Source: Carallia brachiata
Taxonomy: Eukaryota > Streptophyta > Magnoliopsida > Malpighiales > Rhizophoraceae
DNA: 64,000 nucleotides
Assembly: GCA_021464245.1 (NCBI GenBank)
Contig: JADCRB010000026.1
Location: 1,813,333 to 1,877,332 of the forward strand
Direction: 5' to 3'
Below, in pieces: positions 35,731 to 48,390 of this stretch. The notes below the pieces were generated by a model, which was not told the DNA's origin, ran no database searches, and worked only from the letters and a program-made list of their open reading frames with translations. The stretch's first letter is position 1. Every line of letters starts with the position of its first letter. Made by a program: the position numbers and the translations under genes.

Positions 35731-38476
35731 TCGTTTTGTTGCTCCCTAATAATTTTATGAGAATTCAAGAGAATGGTGAAAATTAAGTTTTTAGACTCAA
35801 TCACAAGCTTAAATTTATTTTTTTTTTTTCGAATGGCAGAGTATCGCCCTATTTAAACAGCAGAAATAAGATTTTTGGGTGATTGTAGGTTGCCGCGAAT
35901 AAAAAAGCTAGAGAATTAATATACGAAGAATAATGTTATTCATTCTGAATTGATATCATGAATTGTACGAAATTATTATAAATAAAAAAAATTAAATTAA
36001 ATTAAAAAGATTGTATTCAATAATTTTCTGTCATTTCTTTTTAATTTCATCTCTTTCCTTATAAGTATATTCAGATGTCTAATCATGATATTTAATCGGG
36101 ATGAATATCATTATTCATATAAATCAGTATGACTTGAACCAAATATTTTTTTAATTGGCTTTGCACTATATGCAATGCCTTTTTTTTTAAAAGTAAATTA
36201 ATAGCCTTATCAAGAAAAATGTGAAACCTATAAAGATGAAATTATGTACCATACAGGGATTTTGGCATTTTTCTTTTTGAACATAGGCTTTAACGTTAAC
36301 TTTCTATAGGTGGAATTTCATAATTATATATACTAAAAAATTGAGTCAAATTGCAATTTTTAATCCAGACATTGATGTTGGCGACGCATAAATCCATTAT
36401 GCCGACATGGATCTAAGTAAGCAGGTCCGACCACATCAAATCAGCACCAAGTCTTTCAATGGGTAGCCGGAGTGGCCGTAGATAATGCCACAGGTGGTAA
36501 AAAAAAAAAAAAATAATTACGATAGGAATCATCTTTAGAACTGAAGATTTGAGTTCAATTGTGAGCCATAGTCAATTAATTAAAAAAAAAAAGAGCAGGG
36601 GGGATAAAAAGTGGCGTTTTTATGTCAATCGAACCCAAGCTACCTCTTTTTCTCCTTCCTTTATCGTGATAAAGCGAGACAACACACAGAAGGTTGTAGA
36701 AATTTATATGTGCTAACGAGAATCCCAACTCCATCTCTACCCTATTGCCATCAAGAGATATTGTTCTAAACCCAAGTTGCAAGGATTTGCGACCATCAAA
36801 CTATTAGGATAAGGTGTTCGATAGATTATATTAAAACCTTTTTTCATGTCATTTTCGTTCTGATCAGTTTTACTATTGATGATGATCACTAAGGACAAAT
36901 TAATGGTAAGGATATACTGATCCTGCATTGGACTCAATTTTATTTAGTGCTAAAGTATGAGCATAGCGTGGAGTTCAAATCTTATTTAGATCTGAGTAGT
37001 ATTGATATATGGCATAAAAGCTTATGTCTCGACTTTTGCTCATGTGGCAATAAGTTTTTAGCAATTTTGATTTTATTTTTTAAAGTTAAACTCTACGTAG
37101 ATTTAATTTTATCATAAAATTTAAGTATTTAATCACTGTTCGTGAAGTTTTGTGAAAAAACTTTCATAAATTTTATTATTATTCTTTGGATTTTAGCTGG
37201 AGATTGGGACTCCACCGAATTTCAGGTGATATCAAGTCTTTCTTTTTTTTTTTAAAATGTTTTAATTTATTTAAGATACGATATCAAGTACCATCATATC
37301 TAACATGATTGGAATCCAATGACTATGTATATATATATTGATGTCAAAAGATTAATCTTTTCATTTCGTAATTTTTGTTTTTAACAAGTGAATGCGAGCA
37401 GCAAATTCACAAATTGATACACATATGTGCATAAGTCTAGTTTTTCTGAGAATCATGTATGATTATAATAGGTTCACCTATCAAATTTAAAAGCACCACC
37501 GTACAGATTACATGGTCGACCTATGCACGTAAAATAACAAACCAACCTCCAAACTCCAAAGAAATAATAAAATTTAACCATTTTATATCAACAGTTTATT
37601 GCTGTGATGGATATCACTGTGTCGTCCAGCCAAAAACTTTGAAGTAAAAAAACATAACAAATTATAACAAATTTATAAAGTTAACAAAAAGTAGAAAAGA
37701 CAAATTTATAATAATCCAGGGAGAAAGATAAAAAGATAAAGTTATGTACAACCACGGGCCCTTTCCACATAATAAAGAAACAAATCCCCACAAGTCCAAT
37801 AACCCAAGAAAAAAAAAATCAAAAGTAATTAAAAGAAGAAAAGAAAAGGTTGGGGCGTCCAGAATATGGCTATTTGTCTTTCCTGAGGGACACTTTATGA
37901 AATTCTGGATTGAAACGTAGATAATTGGAAAAAAGATATCATTATATAATTATGTAATCTGTAATATACGTAAAACATAAAATTAATATAATAATTTATT
38001 TTTTTAAAAAAATTAACATATTTTTTATAATTTAATAATTTAAATTTTTACGTATCAATTTTATATGTATCATTGTATACATATTTAGTTTCTCGATTGA
38101 ATAAAGTAGGATGAAGACTACTCATTTCCCTTGTATACCATTTTGAAAGAATTGTCAAAGACGACGGCTATGTCGTGTGACATTCTACGTGGTCAACAAC
38201 AAAGACAAAGCCTAAAAGGAAAGACCGTTATTTTACGAGATTTTCAAAACTTCTATATTTTGAAACCATCCATTCAAAAAGAAAGCAGAGCAAAGCCCGT
38301 AGGGGACGGGCAAATTAACCCAATAAGAAGCAGCTCTGATTTAAGAGACCGCATCTGATATGCGAGAACTTTTTTTTAAATAAAATGATTCACAGCTGAA
38401 ACTCTCAAAAAAATTTAAGATTCAATCGTTGATTCTCTTTTTTTAATTCTCTTTTTTATAATAGTGACTATCCCTG
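35731..38476. other. intergenic, with one SINE-like element
   Basis: No coding region is supported. A SINE-like element lies at 36455-36592. The rest is AT-rich with many homopolymer tracts. Confidence 0.5.
36455..36592 (+). mobile_element. SINE-like retroposon
   Basis: GGGTAGCCGGAGTGGCCGTA is A-box-like. An internal A run follows, then AGATTTGAGTTCAATTGTG (B-box-like) and a terminal A run at about 36581-36592. No target duplication was identified. Confidence 0.4.
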
Positions 38477-38484
38477 TTTAAAAT

Positions 38485-38949
38485 CATTGTTGTAAAAATT
38501 AGATTGGACCGATTAGTCAAGTCAATTGAACAGGTGACTAGCTGAGGTCTACGCCAATTTAAGGACATTTTGAAGAGTGATTTGTACTGATAAAAATTGA
38601 TAAAAATAGGTCAAGAATTAGTTAACATCAGTAAAAATCAGAAAACTGAATCAGTTGGACGGTTCAATAAAATTACAAAATTTATAAATTATAATTTAAC
38701 CTCAAATATTATTTAAATTATAATTTTAGTATTAAATTTAATTAAAAAGTTCAATTTAATATTAAATCTGAAAAATTTTAATTTCTTTCTTAAAATTAAA
38801 AATTAATATTTAATTACTATTTATAATTATTTTTTTAATTACTTTTATACATATATTATTAAATATTAATTCAAATACTAATTTAACTGATTAAATGTTA
38901 ACCCACAAATATTTTTAATTTAATGATCGATTTAATTTTAATTATTTTA
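38485..38949. mobile_element. hAT-type MITE, decayed copy 2
   Basis: This is the same element as 14268-14757, aligned almost base for base. Shared words include AATTTATAAATTA.AATTT, CAAATATTATTTAAATTATA and TTAACCCAC.AATATTT. The ends CATTGTTGTAAAAATTAGAT and TTTTAATTATTTTA correspond to the intact ends with C-to-T and G-to-A changes. Flanking 8-mers TTTAAAAT (38477-38484) and TTTAAAAA (38950-38957) match at 7 of 8 positions. Confidence 0.75.
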
Positions 38950-38957
38950 TTTAAAAA

Positions 38958-40649
38958 AAAATCAGCTCTAACGATAACAGCGGGGCGTGAGATGACGGGG
39001 CCCACAAGTTGTCAACTTGACAGGGATTTGAGCAAGCGTGGCACCGGACTAGAGAAAGCTTGTTGATTGGACCCCACATCCTACCGAAAGTTTCGGGGAC
39101 TTGTTGGCGTGGCGGTTATTTCAGTTAGTTGTCACTTTGTTGTTGGTTAGAGATTCTTATTTTGGAGAGGGAATTTGTTTTGCTCTGAGTGTCGTGGAAT
39201 CTCCAAAAGTAGCTGCCTCGCCATGTATGGCCCCGTGGCCTTTGAATGGACTTGTGATCAATGAAGATAATGCAGTCGATTGAGGCGAATTCTCAATTTT
39301 TGAGTAGATATGAAATTGAATTTAATTTGCAAAAAATAAAAAAGTAACATAGAAGCATGATTTCTTTGATGTTAGTGTATATAAAATAATTTTGTATAAT
39401 ATATAAAATATTTTTATTGTACCAAAAACTTTTTATGCAATATATAAAAGATTTCCAAGATTTTTTTTACTATTTTACTATATATTTCAGAAACCGAATG
39501 GATGATTACCCATTTTGAGCCATTCGAAGGAACTTACGATCGTAAGATATTGGTATAATATAAAATATTTTACCAAAGGAAATTCGCGAGTTAACCCATG
39601 AGAGGAGGAATTTTGAGTGTTCATGTATTTAAACTATTTGTTTTTTTTTAAAAATTTTTTTTTTCTCTGTTGTATAAAAAAAAAAAAGGAAAAGAAAAAA
39701 TCTAAGCATTTGTGCTAACTACGTTCGCTCCACAAATTCAAGGTCACCACATGAATGTCTTGTCAATAACTATCCTTTCCACTCTCCAGCTCATGCTACT
39801 TTTATGCATTGTTCTTTTTTTTTTCTTTTACCTTCTCAATATTCTGGTCAGTTTGATCCTACTAGCATTGAACAGCTACCCACCTAAATAGAATGGCCAA
39901 ATTACAGTTGCTAATGTGGTAGAAAAATACTGAGTCGAACTAAATTTGGACGTATATAAATTTGGTTTGTTTAATAAGTGAGCTTAAAAATTTAAGGCTT
40001 AGTGTTGATGCCATTTGATAATGAGCCAAAGTCAAGCTTATTAACATTTAATGAACAACTCATTTAACTTCATGATGTTAAGAAAGTAATTAAAATTACA
40101 AAAATCTATTGTTATAAATAAAATAAAGATAAAAAAATAAATAAATTAATATTCAATTTTGGTGCATAAATGTGTGTGTGTGTCTGAGACAATTTTGACA
40201 ATGAGGATAGCAAATTTACTCTAACAATACAATAAACGATATTTTTTTAATGACTATATAGGAGCTGCTCATGTGTTTAAATCAAGTCTACTTTTACTTA
40301 GAATTGGCATATTTATTAAGCTGAGTTTTTATATTTGATTGTTACTCATTTATGTAGATAGACAAACTCGAGCAAACTTTTATCGAATGAATCCACCGAA
40401 CCTTTAACAAATATATCAACTTTTTTGCAGCCCCAACAATACATCTAAAAGGGTCAAGAATATTATGTGACCCGTGTCCTGAGCACGTCTAGCTAAGTGC
40501 GGGCGAATGCTTTTCAAATATGATTACTCATTGATTTTATTTGATAAGTCAATCTTGGAAATTCTATCAAAAAGGGAGAGCTATGCAAGTTAAAAAAAAG
40601 AGAGCATATGTTAAGTAGTTAGACTCAATTCTATACTTTAAAATCTGAA
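38958..40649. other. intergenic, no gene recognised
   Basis: A moderately GC-rich stretch (38975-39290) has a short open frame (39101-39283) without recognisable motifs. The rest is AT-rich. Confidence 0.45.
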
Positions 40650-41620
40650 TTCCTGACAACACCTTGTTTAGATTGACATCCGCAATAAAGTTTGCTGCTC
40701 GATTGATATGCAAGAAAACACAAGCACTGATAACCTGTAGAAATTTCTTGATCTTAAGAGGAAGTTACCTCTGAGCGTCCATGATCTGAAGTTTCTATAG
40801 TCCTCCAAGATATGACATTAGACGAGTCTGATTTTACTATAAGACCCTCAAAGAGTAAAATTCAATGCTGCAATGGCAAGCGCTTTTGCAATTGTTATTC
40901 GTTCAGCGCCGTCGGAGTCCTTTTGTCCCAGAGAACATGAGAAGATACCAAAAAAAAAAAAAAAAAAAAAGAAAAGCCCAAAAAAGCCCCTTGTCATCCC
41001 GTAAGGCTTTGCCGATCCCTACAGGCCTAGGCTTGCCTAGAGAAGATCCATGCATCGACATTCCATATTAGTACCGAATGATGTGGAAGCTGCCAAGCTA
41101 CCTGTAGTCTAAAATTTTATTATTATTCAAATTTAAACTGCCTAATAAAGTTTTTTTTGCAATTTTCTTAGCGGTTAAAGCCTCGTTATATATCACATGA
41201 GCATGCCCTCTGCTAGGAAGGTCAATTGTAGCAGCACAAATCCAAAACTTTCACAATAAAAGATAACATCAACGAGGGTCAATTTATAATAGTGCCACAG
41301 AACACAATCTTGTTCCTTTCAATCCGAATTGTCCAGCCAGTGACATAAAACAACGCATACCAGATTGTAGCTTGCTTCCTTCCTTGCGCCAAGGATCCCC
41401 ATCTATTAAAGAAGTCTCTAATTGAGTAGGGAAAGCAACAACTTACACCTTACCAAGCAGTGAAAATATTACATAGCTTTCATGAGCAAGGACAATGAAT
41501 CAACAAGTGTGTGGCTGTCTTGGAAGAAAAATCACAAAAAGGGCATGAATCATTCTCAGTAGAAATTACTCCTCTGGAGAGAAGATAATTTTTAAGATCA
41601 TACACTTATAAATTGGAATG
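40650..41620 (-). pseudogene. decayed LINE: zf-RVT and RNase H-like remnants
   Basis: Read on the minus strand from 41620 towards 40650, frames with stops give LLSRGVISTENDSCPFCDF and KTATHLLIHCPC, the zf-RVT zinc-binding segment. ATIWYALFYVTGWTIRIERN follows, the usual tryptophan-rich stretch. Then come GLIVKSDSSNVISW and CVFLHINRAANFIADVN, the end of an RVT_3 RNase H-like domain. Stops and frame changes are frequent. An A run (40951-40971) and its flank interrupt the middle. Confidence 0.7.
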
Positions 41621-42850
41621 TTCAAAGATATTGAAAAAATGATCTTGTAGCTAATTTCTACTCAACCCACATTTGAGTAGAAAAATTATAGAAAATATTG
41701 AAACGGACTTTATATGGATGTAATTGTCATAATAACTAATTTTTAACAGTCAAAACGACTTGTTTGGCCAACATCAATTTAGAAAGGTATAAAATGTGTC
41801 AAAAGTGGACCAATTGCACGGTGTTATATTGAGCCTTTTGTGTCAGACTTAAGATTGGGCCTTTCAGCTATAAGCAAAACCTTTGTTGGGACTTCCCTTT
41901 TACCAAACTTAAGAACAATGTTGTTCTACTAATATATATAAGTAGGCTATCCTTCCTAATATAAAACTTTAGCTTCTTTAAAACGCATTCATTCAAAACA
42001 TTTTGTGAGATTATTTTGTGCTGAATTAGAGAACATTTTCTATAATGTTGCGAGATCTTCAAGTTTTTCTCTTACTACTTGCAAATTATTAACTCCTAAT
42101 GTCAAAGTTGTCCTCTATCAATGCTTTGGATACGCAAGTACAAGAATAATGCGTGCGCCTGATCAAGGTATTATTCAAAGACCCCAAAGCCAACAAAGTC
42201 CTACAGTTGATTCTCGAAAACATAGACAGCATAATTGAAACACGTAGGTCACAAAAGTCTTGGCCTTGTCTCCTCCGTAAAGACAATAACATCAAAATTA
42301 CTATATACCCTATATTTTTTGAGCTAACTTACGGGAATTTTTATTGCCAAGAGAATTTCTGGTTATGGCGACGACAAAATTGTTACTTTTAGATCTCCAA
42401 AACAATTGGCTTGGCTAGAGATTTAAAACACAATTCGTTTTCTTTGAAAATAACACAATATGATTCGACAAATATTGTTGTCTAATTGTTTTGAGATTTT
42501 TAATTTAACTCTCTTTATATATGAGTCAAATTAATTTAAATTCAAATGTGAGTGAAAAAGAAAATTTAAATGAGGTTTAATTGAGATTAAAAATAATTAA
42601 ATAAATTTGTATAATATAAGATTATATTTGTATTACAATTATAAAAAAAATGAAAATAACAAGTCAATTTTTATAAAAAAATATTAGGTAGCAACAAACT
42701 GATATTTATCATTAGATAATTGAAATTAAAAAAAAAAAAGACCGATAAATTATTAAATATCGTTGGATGAATTGTGATACTAATTTATTACTACCTAAAC
42801 TTAACCTAACTAGTTAAGCTCATTTTTATATTAGTCTTATCATTAGTTGA
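41621..42850. other. intergenic, no gene recognised
   Basis: Short overlapping frames around 42005-42392 look slightly more complex than background, but I match them to nothing. The rest is AT-rich. Confidence 0.4.
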
Positions 42851-42851
42851 A

Positions 42852-43465
42852 GGTGTTAAAATTTGACCCGACTTAATGGGTTGACCCGAACCTGTAAGAA
42901 TAAATAGGACTTGAACCCAACTTGAAAATGATTTAACCCGAAATGACTCGAATCTGAATGAAAAAAAAAATTTCCCCGACTAGGATGGCTTGCATGACCT
43001 GAATTTTTTTTCTTAAGAGAATAAAAAGGTAAAATAAATATTATAACATATGAATCGTATATTTTATGTTACGAAAAATATGGATTCTACTATTTTCAAT
43101 ACAAATTTTAATTATAATTCTTTTCAAAATATTTTTAAATTTTTTATGAATTTTCAAATTTTATTTTGATTTTTTAGAATTTTTTAAAACAAGCTTCTTG
43201 AATTATTTTTTATTTTATGATCTTTAACAATTTTTAACAAAATTTTTTAAATTTCTTAAATTCTCAATTTTTTCATAAAAAATATCATGAAATCATTATG
43301 ATAATATGGATAATCCATGGATTGACTCGAATCCAATTTGTCCTGAACCCAACTCAAAGTAAAAATGATCCGAATATAACTTGATCTATAAGTAATACGA
43401 CTTGAAATGACTGAAAGTCGAAACAACCCAACCCAAACTCGACTTGATCACCTATTTTGATACTT
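42852..43465. mobile_element. possible hAT-like nonautonomous element
   Basis: The left end, GTGTTAAAATTTGACCCGAC, and the complement of the right end, GTATCAAAATAGG, resemble each other. Both outer parts are rich in GACCCGA/ACTCGA/CCCAAC words around an A/T-rich centre, a layout common in plant nonautonomous DNA transposons. No clear 8-base duplication was found, so limits and class are tentative. Confidence 0.45.
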
Positions 43466-43671
43466 TTAATAGTCACTCCCACATCATAGCCACCTCAAAG
43501 CTTGTAAGTGAAAAAAAAAAAAAATAGCCTTGATTGCAATAGATGTGATTCTTTTTAAGACCAAACAAAAAACATATATTTCAACTCAACGAGAATAGTC
43601 TCCACTTACTCTTAGGCTTGACACTTTTCAATAACATGTTCCGTCATAGTGGCTTTAATAGCCTTTGCCTA

Positions 43672-43692
43672 AAACTCTCTCTCTCTCTCTAA
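43672..43692. repeat. CT microsatellite
   Basis: An uninterrupted run of about eight to nine CT units next to the GC-rich dispersed element; it may be the element's 5' part. Confidence 0.8.
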
Positions 43693-43739
43693 TGTTCCCC
43701 TCTCTCTACAACTCTCTCAAACTCCAAGGCCCAAACCTA

Positions 43740-44717
43740 GCTGGCTGGCAGTGGTGACTGTCACCTTCGCCGGCCAGTCACTTGCTATCCACTCCAAGCT
43801 CCTTTCCAGCTTTTTTTCTCCGTTTTCCTCTTACATCCTTCTATTTCCATTGCTTCCTCTGTTCTATCCCAGTGCTCCCTCTTCAACAGACTCCCAAATA
43901 TCATTTGTGGGGCTTTTTGTCTTGGATTATGTTAGATTGGACTCTAATAACGTCACTCACAGCCTTCCAAGTTTAAGATTTGCATTTTTTAGCGTGCTTC
44001 TACAACTTTCGCAATCCCCGGCGGTGGCAGCGCCGCTGTCGTCTCTGCCGCAGCCGCTGGACCGGTCGTTGGCTTGTCAGATCTTGATCTTAGTTGCGCT
44101 GCCGGAGCCGTTGTATCGGCCACCTAAGCAACAGTCGGAAACCCAGGTGCTGTTGTTCGTGCCAACCCCGGTAGTGTCGTCCTCGGCGCTGTTGATTCTG
44201 CCGGCGCAACTGTCACCGTTGTGGAGATTTCTATCAACGGTCGCTTTTCTGCCGCTAGCGATCACTTTCCGATCGCCGCCATCGCTGCCAGTAGCCACCA
44301 CTGGATCTGTTTGGACGTGTTTTTGTTGTGAACTTTTGAGTGGGGTGATTTGTACTGCCTTGCATTTTTTAGCATGCGTTTTTTCGCTGTTTTGGAAATC
44401 ATTGTCAGGAATACTCGATTGATTTCTAAAGATTATCTGCTGAGGTGCAGAACGTGCTACTTTATGCAGCTTTCTCCGACTAAATTATCTCTAATTAACA
44501 TTTTGGAGTTAGTTAGGTATAATGTTTGTTTGGTAGTTTGTTTCAGGTTTTATACCTAATTTGTTAATAGTTTGTTTGACTATATGATATGTAGGTCATG
44601 TGTGTCGATATCCTTTCTTGTTTTAAGTAAATTTTTCTGACCACTTCGTATCAACCTTCTGTATATTTCTTCTGAGTATTAATACAACGATGTCATTTCA
44701 GTAAAAAAAAAAAAAAA
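43740..44717 (+). mobile_element. GC-rich dispersed element, copy 2, poly-A ended
   Basis: Homologous in layout to 12290-12960: CAGTGG..CTGTCACCTTCGCC and GGCCAGT at the start, a CT-rich Leu/Ser/Pro frame (43751-44422), then a GCGGTGGCAGCGCCGC core. A T-rich tail ends in TTAATACAACGATG and poly-A (44702-44716). The poly-A end suggests a LINE-type retroposon or a derivative. The 223-codon frame is pyrimidine-rich and unlike any domain I know; I do not call it a gene. Target duplications were not found. Confidence 0.5.
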
Positions 44718-47700
44718 GACCTTTGAATCGTACTAAGACTACACGTTTCACCCAACTTCTGCCACTTGCACGTACACACATGGGAGGTTGTGCTGTGTGT
44801 GCATGTCTTTTTGTTTTGATTGGCAAATCCGCCGACCAGCGCAGAGCATTGTTTCTAAATGTGGACCCGTAGAGATGAAGATAGTGCCGCGTGTTTGAAC
44901 AAATTGTTACTGTGGGCAAAAGTTGAAGGAATCAGTACTAGAGCCAAGGGCATACCTGCTGTGTCTCATCGAACATAGACAAACGCTCGTGGACTATTGT
45001 TCCTCCTCGGAGTGATAAATTTTTTGCTTATTGTACATGCTAGAAAGTATAAATGTCTTTGCTAATTCAGACAGATGATCCATTTGCAGTCAGGTTAGTA
45101 TCCAAAAGAATTGAACTTAATAATAAGAGAGCGAGCAAAAATTAATTTGATATCACCTAAATTCAGTACTAAAAAGCAGGAACCTAGGACTAGTAGAGTG
45201 GGCCAGCTATTGGCTTGTAACAATTCAAATTAGGAAAAAAAATTTTAGGCATGTAATTGTAAGAGCACACTGAATATATAATGATCTAAGTCGTTCGATT
45301 ATAAAAGATATATTAAATTTAAAAAAATAAATAAATCGTTAAATATCGTTGAATTAACTGCATCACTTCCTTTCTCGTTTATCGCTAAGTATATTCGGGT
45401 AATCTTACTTTTCAAACTATTGCATAAGATAATGGTTTTGGAAAACAAAGACAATATAGTAGTACACTATATCTTCCAAATGAACTTCTTGGTGACTGAG
45501 AACCTGGACACATTCATATTGGACTACCAGATCTTGATTCAAATCTTAAAGGGAAGGAGATGTGAGCGAAGCTGATTTTCTAATGAAGCTCGTACACACA
45601 AAAAATTATCTTGTAACTACGTATTTTGTAGTTCCTACGGGCCTTAATGTCAATAATTCTTGTCTAGTAATTAATTCGTTTTGACGGTTGCTTGGAGTTA
45701 TTTTTTGAAGGGCGGATGTTAGTTTAATGGTAAAAGATCACTCCATTGTGATACGAAAGTTGCAAAACTATGTATGGGAGCCATGTGCATTGAGAACATA
45801 AGACATTTATTTATGTGTATAATGTCAATGTTTTTTCGTTCCAACAAGAATAATAGAAAATGAAGAAGTGCATATAAGAAAACATAATTTTTCCCCATAC
45901 CTTAAAAAGGGAAACACGGGTGGTTTTGCATATCTTTCCTCTCCTCCTGTCAAATTTTGAGTTTATTTTACCTAAAGATATAAATTTTTTTTTTTTTGGA
46001 CTTGTTTAGTGTCAAAGGCTTGGACTCAATCCTTGTACTGGGTTACGAGTCCTATAATAAGTGTGTCACAAAACTATAGGGCGTAGCTGAAATAGTGAGG
46101 TTAGGAATGCATATGTTTTGTCATCATTAATTTATGAACACTCCCCGTACCTTACCAAAGAGTTTTTTGGTCTAGAATTGGAATGGTTAATTGTCTCTAT
46201 GGTTGGTTTGCTCTGTCGATAATTGTTGGCTTATAAAAAAGATATATGCCGTATGATACTTTGAAATGTGAGATCTAGTAAAAAAATAATGACTGAGTAA
46301 TCAAACTAATTACAAGTTGAAGAATCGATTTAGGCTACTATCGACCAAACGTTTATGTGAGAGTTGTTGGGACTCAAAGAAAAACAGTTAAATTAGGCTA
46401 CATTCTCACAATAGCAACAATAATTCATCAATTAGCTATATGACCACCGGGATAAGAGTTTGACAGAAAGTTGACGTGTTTTTAAGTATTTACCTCAAGT
46501 TTAAATTTTTACATTTGCACTCTCTCATGACTACTAAAAACTAGGTAATGGCTTTAGCTAAGTAATTTGTGAGTGCGGCGTTTGAATTACGATTAAATTT
46601 GATAATTACTATAATCATTTGCAGTGAAATCTTATTCGACCTCATTGATGTTTGAATGAAATCTCTGCTTTATGAGATAGTTAAATGAAAGTATCGATAT
46701 GTGACCATATTCTTAACTTATAAATATAATGACTAACATCCTTACGGCGCATCATTTCTTTATTATTCAAGAAAGAAAAACTAGGTACATGAGATTAAAA
46801 GATTCTTGGCAATTATCGTGACACGGTGCATCCGACATTCCAATCGGTCACATTCAAGTGCCCAAAATGAATCGTTCATAAATTGAAGAACCAGTGTGCA
46901 TCTAAAGCGGAAATTTAGGCGAAGAACACGCTATCACTTTATGATTACAAAAAATCTTATTTTGCACTTTATTATTATTTCATGAATCTACCATTTATAT
47001 TTTATTGAGTATTTGAGTTGTAACGCTTCAAATTTTGATAAAACATCGAATAACTCCAAGGCTTCTCCAACGCTTACTGCATATATTACTTTACTCTTGA
47101 CTCTTGAGTGAAGTATAAACCGAAAGATCTTCCATCCCCAGAAAAAGTAATGTGAACTAATAAACAACTACAAAGATACCACCACTACCTTGTTTATTAA
47201 GAATTAATTAAATAGTGTCGCATGCATGTGACTATTTGATAACGTGAGCCGTGACTCAATAATAATGTCAAGAATCTTCTACATTCATAGTTTGAACTTT
47301 GATTAATTACACGATCAATTGTTTAACACATGATTCAAAGTCTTAGACTGTCATAATTTCTTTGATTCCTTCAGTAATCAATTAAGATTCTTTTTCTTAA
47401 ATTATACATACTCTTGGTATGCAGTTACCTTGGTTGGTTAATTTTGTTGGCTTGTTGCACGAAAATTATGTAAGTTCACACTACGTTGATTTGTCAATAA
47501 TTGCATGGTACTGACCCCTAGTGCAGAGATCTTGTCTGGAAAGGAAATTTTTCAACAAGACCTACAAATATTGTTTCAGATGAAAACATTGTGAAATCAC
47601 TAATTTAAGGTTTCTCTTTTTTTCTTCCTTTTTTTTTTTTTTGGTACAATGGTTTCTCTAGTTTCAAGGCTAGATACAGAGAAGAGAACCGAAAGGGTAA

Positions 47701-48185
47701 GGAAAAGCTGTTTTATATAATCAACTAAAGGTGTGTTTGTTTCCTGTAAAATATTTTACAGAAAAAAATTTTAAAGGTTTTTTGGCGTTTGTTTTACGGA
47801 AAATATTTTACATAGGTAAAATATAGGGAAAATTTTCAAATTTTCAGATAAAATAACTTCTCTTTTTGCAGAGCTGAAGTTATTTTCGGGGAAAACACAA
47901 ATTGTATTATAAGTAAGTGACAAAGAAAAATCATTACTTTCACTATAAATATTTTTTTCTTTTAAATATTTTACAAATGTAGATTATTTTATAATAAATA
48001 AACGGATTCTAAATCTCTTATTTATAACCTTCGGTTATCTGACTCTGAGCATTGGCCTTTCTTGCCTGCGCTCTCTTGCACTTTATTTTTAATGCTATGC
48101 GCAATTTGGGAGGTGAAACTATTTGGAGTCCATACACCAGTGCATAATTTTTATTTAAGTTCGTCCAGCAAATTTTGGGACAGAT
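44718..48185. other. intergenic, with one SINE-like element
   Basis: No supported coding region in 3.5 kb. A tRNA-like retroposon lies near 45715-45800. A long poly-T lies at 47628-47642. Confidence 0.45.
45715..45800 (+). mobile_element. possible SINE fragment
   Basis: GATGTTAGTTTAATGGTAAA (A-box-like) followed by CACTCCATTGTGATACGAAA and GTTGCAAAAC at B-box spacing. This resembles tRNA-derived SINE heads in plants. There is no clear tail. Confidence 0.4.
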
Positions 48186-48390
48186 ACTGTATAAGTAATA
48201 ATAAATATTCTTAATATTGTGTTATGAAATATTTCGAAATATATAATTATAGAAAAAATCATCAATTTTTTTAATACCGTTAAACCAAAAAAGAAATAAA
48301 GTTGATAATTTTTTCTATAATTATACATTTTATAATGTTTCATGATACAGTTTTCGAAATATTTATCATTACTTTTTTGTGTATACGTAT
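48186..48390. repeat. imperfect inverted repeat, about 80-bp arms (MITE-like)
   Basis: The left arm contains AATATATAATTATAGAAAAA and the right arm TTTTTTCTATAATTATACAT. The arms align as reverse complements over roughly 80 bases with about 80% identity, around a centre at about 48275-48295. No coding content. Confidence 0.6.

Noticed and set aside
43751..44422. 223-codon plus-strand open frame
   Set aside because: Pyrimidine-rich Leu/Ser/Pro composition inside a dispersed element, with no conserved motif and no splice structure.
46075..46110. GGGCGTAGCTGAAATAGTGAGG, tRNA-like head
   Set aside because: There is an A-box-like word only, with no B box or tail nearby.
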